Assembly: GCF_029633865.1 (NCBI RefSeq)
Contig: NC_079217.1
Location: forward strand, 34,373,205-34,437,204
Origin: Lampris incognitus
Taxonomy: Eukaryota > Chordata > Actinopteri > Lampriformes > Lampridae
DNA length: 64,000 bases
Reading direction: 5' to 3'
Part shown: one piece after another, positions 63,237 through 64,000 of the stretch
Numbering within the stretch: the first letter of the stretch is position 1
Layout: each line of letters begins with the position of its first letter
Made by a program: the position numbers and the translations under genes
The notes under the pieces: model-generated
The model's input: the letters and a program-made list of their open reading frames with translations, nothing else
What the model was told of the DNA's origin: nothing
Database searches by the model: none

Positions 63237-63960
63237 CCAAGTCTGAGGCCATGGTTCTCTACTGGAAAATGGTGGCTTGTTTCCTCCGGGTTGGGGATGA
63301 GTTGTTGCCTCAAGTAAAGGAGTTCAAGTATCTCGGGGTCTTGTTCATAAGTGAGGCTAGGATGGAGCGGGAGATTGACAGGCGGATTGGTGGACCATCA
63401 GCAGTAATGTGGACACTGTACCAGACCGTTGCAGTGAAGAGGGAGCTGAGCCGGAAGGCAAAGCTCTCAATTTACCAGTCAGTCTTCATTCCAACCCTCA
63501 CCTATGGTCATGAGCTTTGGGTAATGACCGAAAGGGTGAGATCGCCAATACAAGCGGCTGAAATGAGTTTCCTCCATAGGGTGTCTGGGCTCAGCCTTAG
63601 TGATAGGGTGAGGAGCTCAGACATCTGGAGAGAGGGAGCTCAGACATCCAGAGGGAGCTCAGAGTAGAGCCACTGCTCCTTCACATTGAAAGGAGCCAGC
63701 TGAGGTGGTTCAGGCATCTGATTAGCATGCCTCCTGGGCGCCTTCCTTTGGAGGTTTTCCAGACACGTCCAACTTGGAGGAGACCCCAGGGTAGCCCCAG
63801 AACTTGCTGAAGGGACTACATGTCTAATCTGGCCTGGGAATGCCTTGGGATCCCCCAGGAGCAGCTGGAGGGCATTGCTGGGGAGAGGGACATCTGGAGC
63901 GCCTACTTAGCTTGCTGCCACCGCGACCTGACCCCGGAGAAGTGGCTGAAGATGAGATGA
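63237..63960 (+). pseudogene. LINE reverse transcriptase C-terminus, decayed
   Basis: From about 63240 it reads SEAMV, then GDELLPQVKEFKYLGVLF, MEREIDRRIG, VKRELSRKAKLSIYQSV, TLTYGHELWVMTERV and QAAEMSFLHRVSGLSL up to 63667. After a stop, QLRWFGHLI-like and ECLGIPQEQLEGIAGERDIW-type pieces follow to about 63945. The catalytic FADD region is missing because of the internal deletion. Confidence 0.82.
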
Positions 63961-64000
63961 GATTATTTTATGTATTTATTAGCTTGACACTTCCTCCAGA

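Larger units (their letters stand above)
62400..63964 (+). mobile_element. RTE-like LINE with most of the reverse transcriptase deleted
   Basis: The endonuclease part and the very C-terminal part are both present and lie next to each other, joined near 63231-63236. The 3' end has a gatgagatgagat tail at 63951-63963. The clade (RTE, Rex3-like) is judged by eye. Confidence 0.8.

Overview
The window reads as a teleost fish chromosome segment: one intron-rich host gene embedded in a dense, nested load of transposable elements. Fish-type signs are the Tc1-like families with TA targets, L1-, L2- and RTE-like LINEs, a GIY-YIG Penelope-like element, tRNA-derived SINEs, BED-finger hAT elements and many (CA), (CT) and (TA) microsatellites. 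Nothing prokaryotic is present, and no tRNA, rRNA or CRISPR locus was found.

Host gene: seven consecutive coding exons of a slingshot cofilin phosphatase, best matched to SSH2, lie on the + strand at 14806-14868, 21514-21557, 53508-53620, 56918-56982, 58612-58733, 60583-60648 and 60811-60876. All junctions have AG/GT sites and the reading phase runs through without a break (539 nt, about 179 residues: the N-terminus and the start of the slingshot N-terminal domain). The rest of the gene lies beyond the right edge. A second candidate first exon at 43152-43279, below a GC-rich promoter-like stretch, ends in the same phase as exon 2 and would give a different, cysteine-rich N-terminus.

Upstream of the gene (1-14600): the 3' end of an L1-like LINE; a complete 4.86 kb Ty3/Gypsy LTR retrotransposon on the - strand with paired LTRs, PBS, PPT and a 5-bp target duplication but broken ORFs; a Tc1-like element with a full-length 347-aa transposase of DD38E spacing; a decayed YqaJ-nuclease plus PHD-finger fragment; a LINE endonuclease scrap; microsatellites; a LINE 3' end; and a tRNA-derived SINE.

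Inside the introns: intron 1 has a decayed Tc1 holding a hAT and a SINE. Intron 2 (about 32 kb) has back-to-back Tc1-like elements from 23145 to 27700 (one of DD36E spacing with a single frameshift), an inverted Penelope-like pair, a hAT-in-hAT nest carrying an RTE LINE, and an almost perfect 1.2 kb palindrome derived from the DD38E element. It also holds an L2-like LINE and another Tc1. Intron 3 has a DD34E Tc1, a 94-bp (TA) run and a truncated second copy of the palindrome ending 68 bp before exon 4. Intron 4 has a second Penelope-like inverted pair, intron 5 a SINE with a 17-bp target duplication, and the right end an internally deleted RTE-like LINE.

The most unusual items are the two-copy fold-back family derived from the DD38E transposon, both copies inside the ssh2 transcription unit, and the alternative ssh2 first exon. 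Family assignments come from reading protein motifs by eye; no database search was possible.
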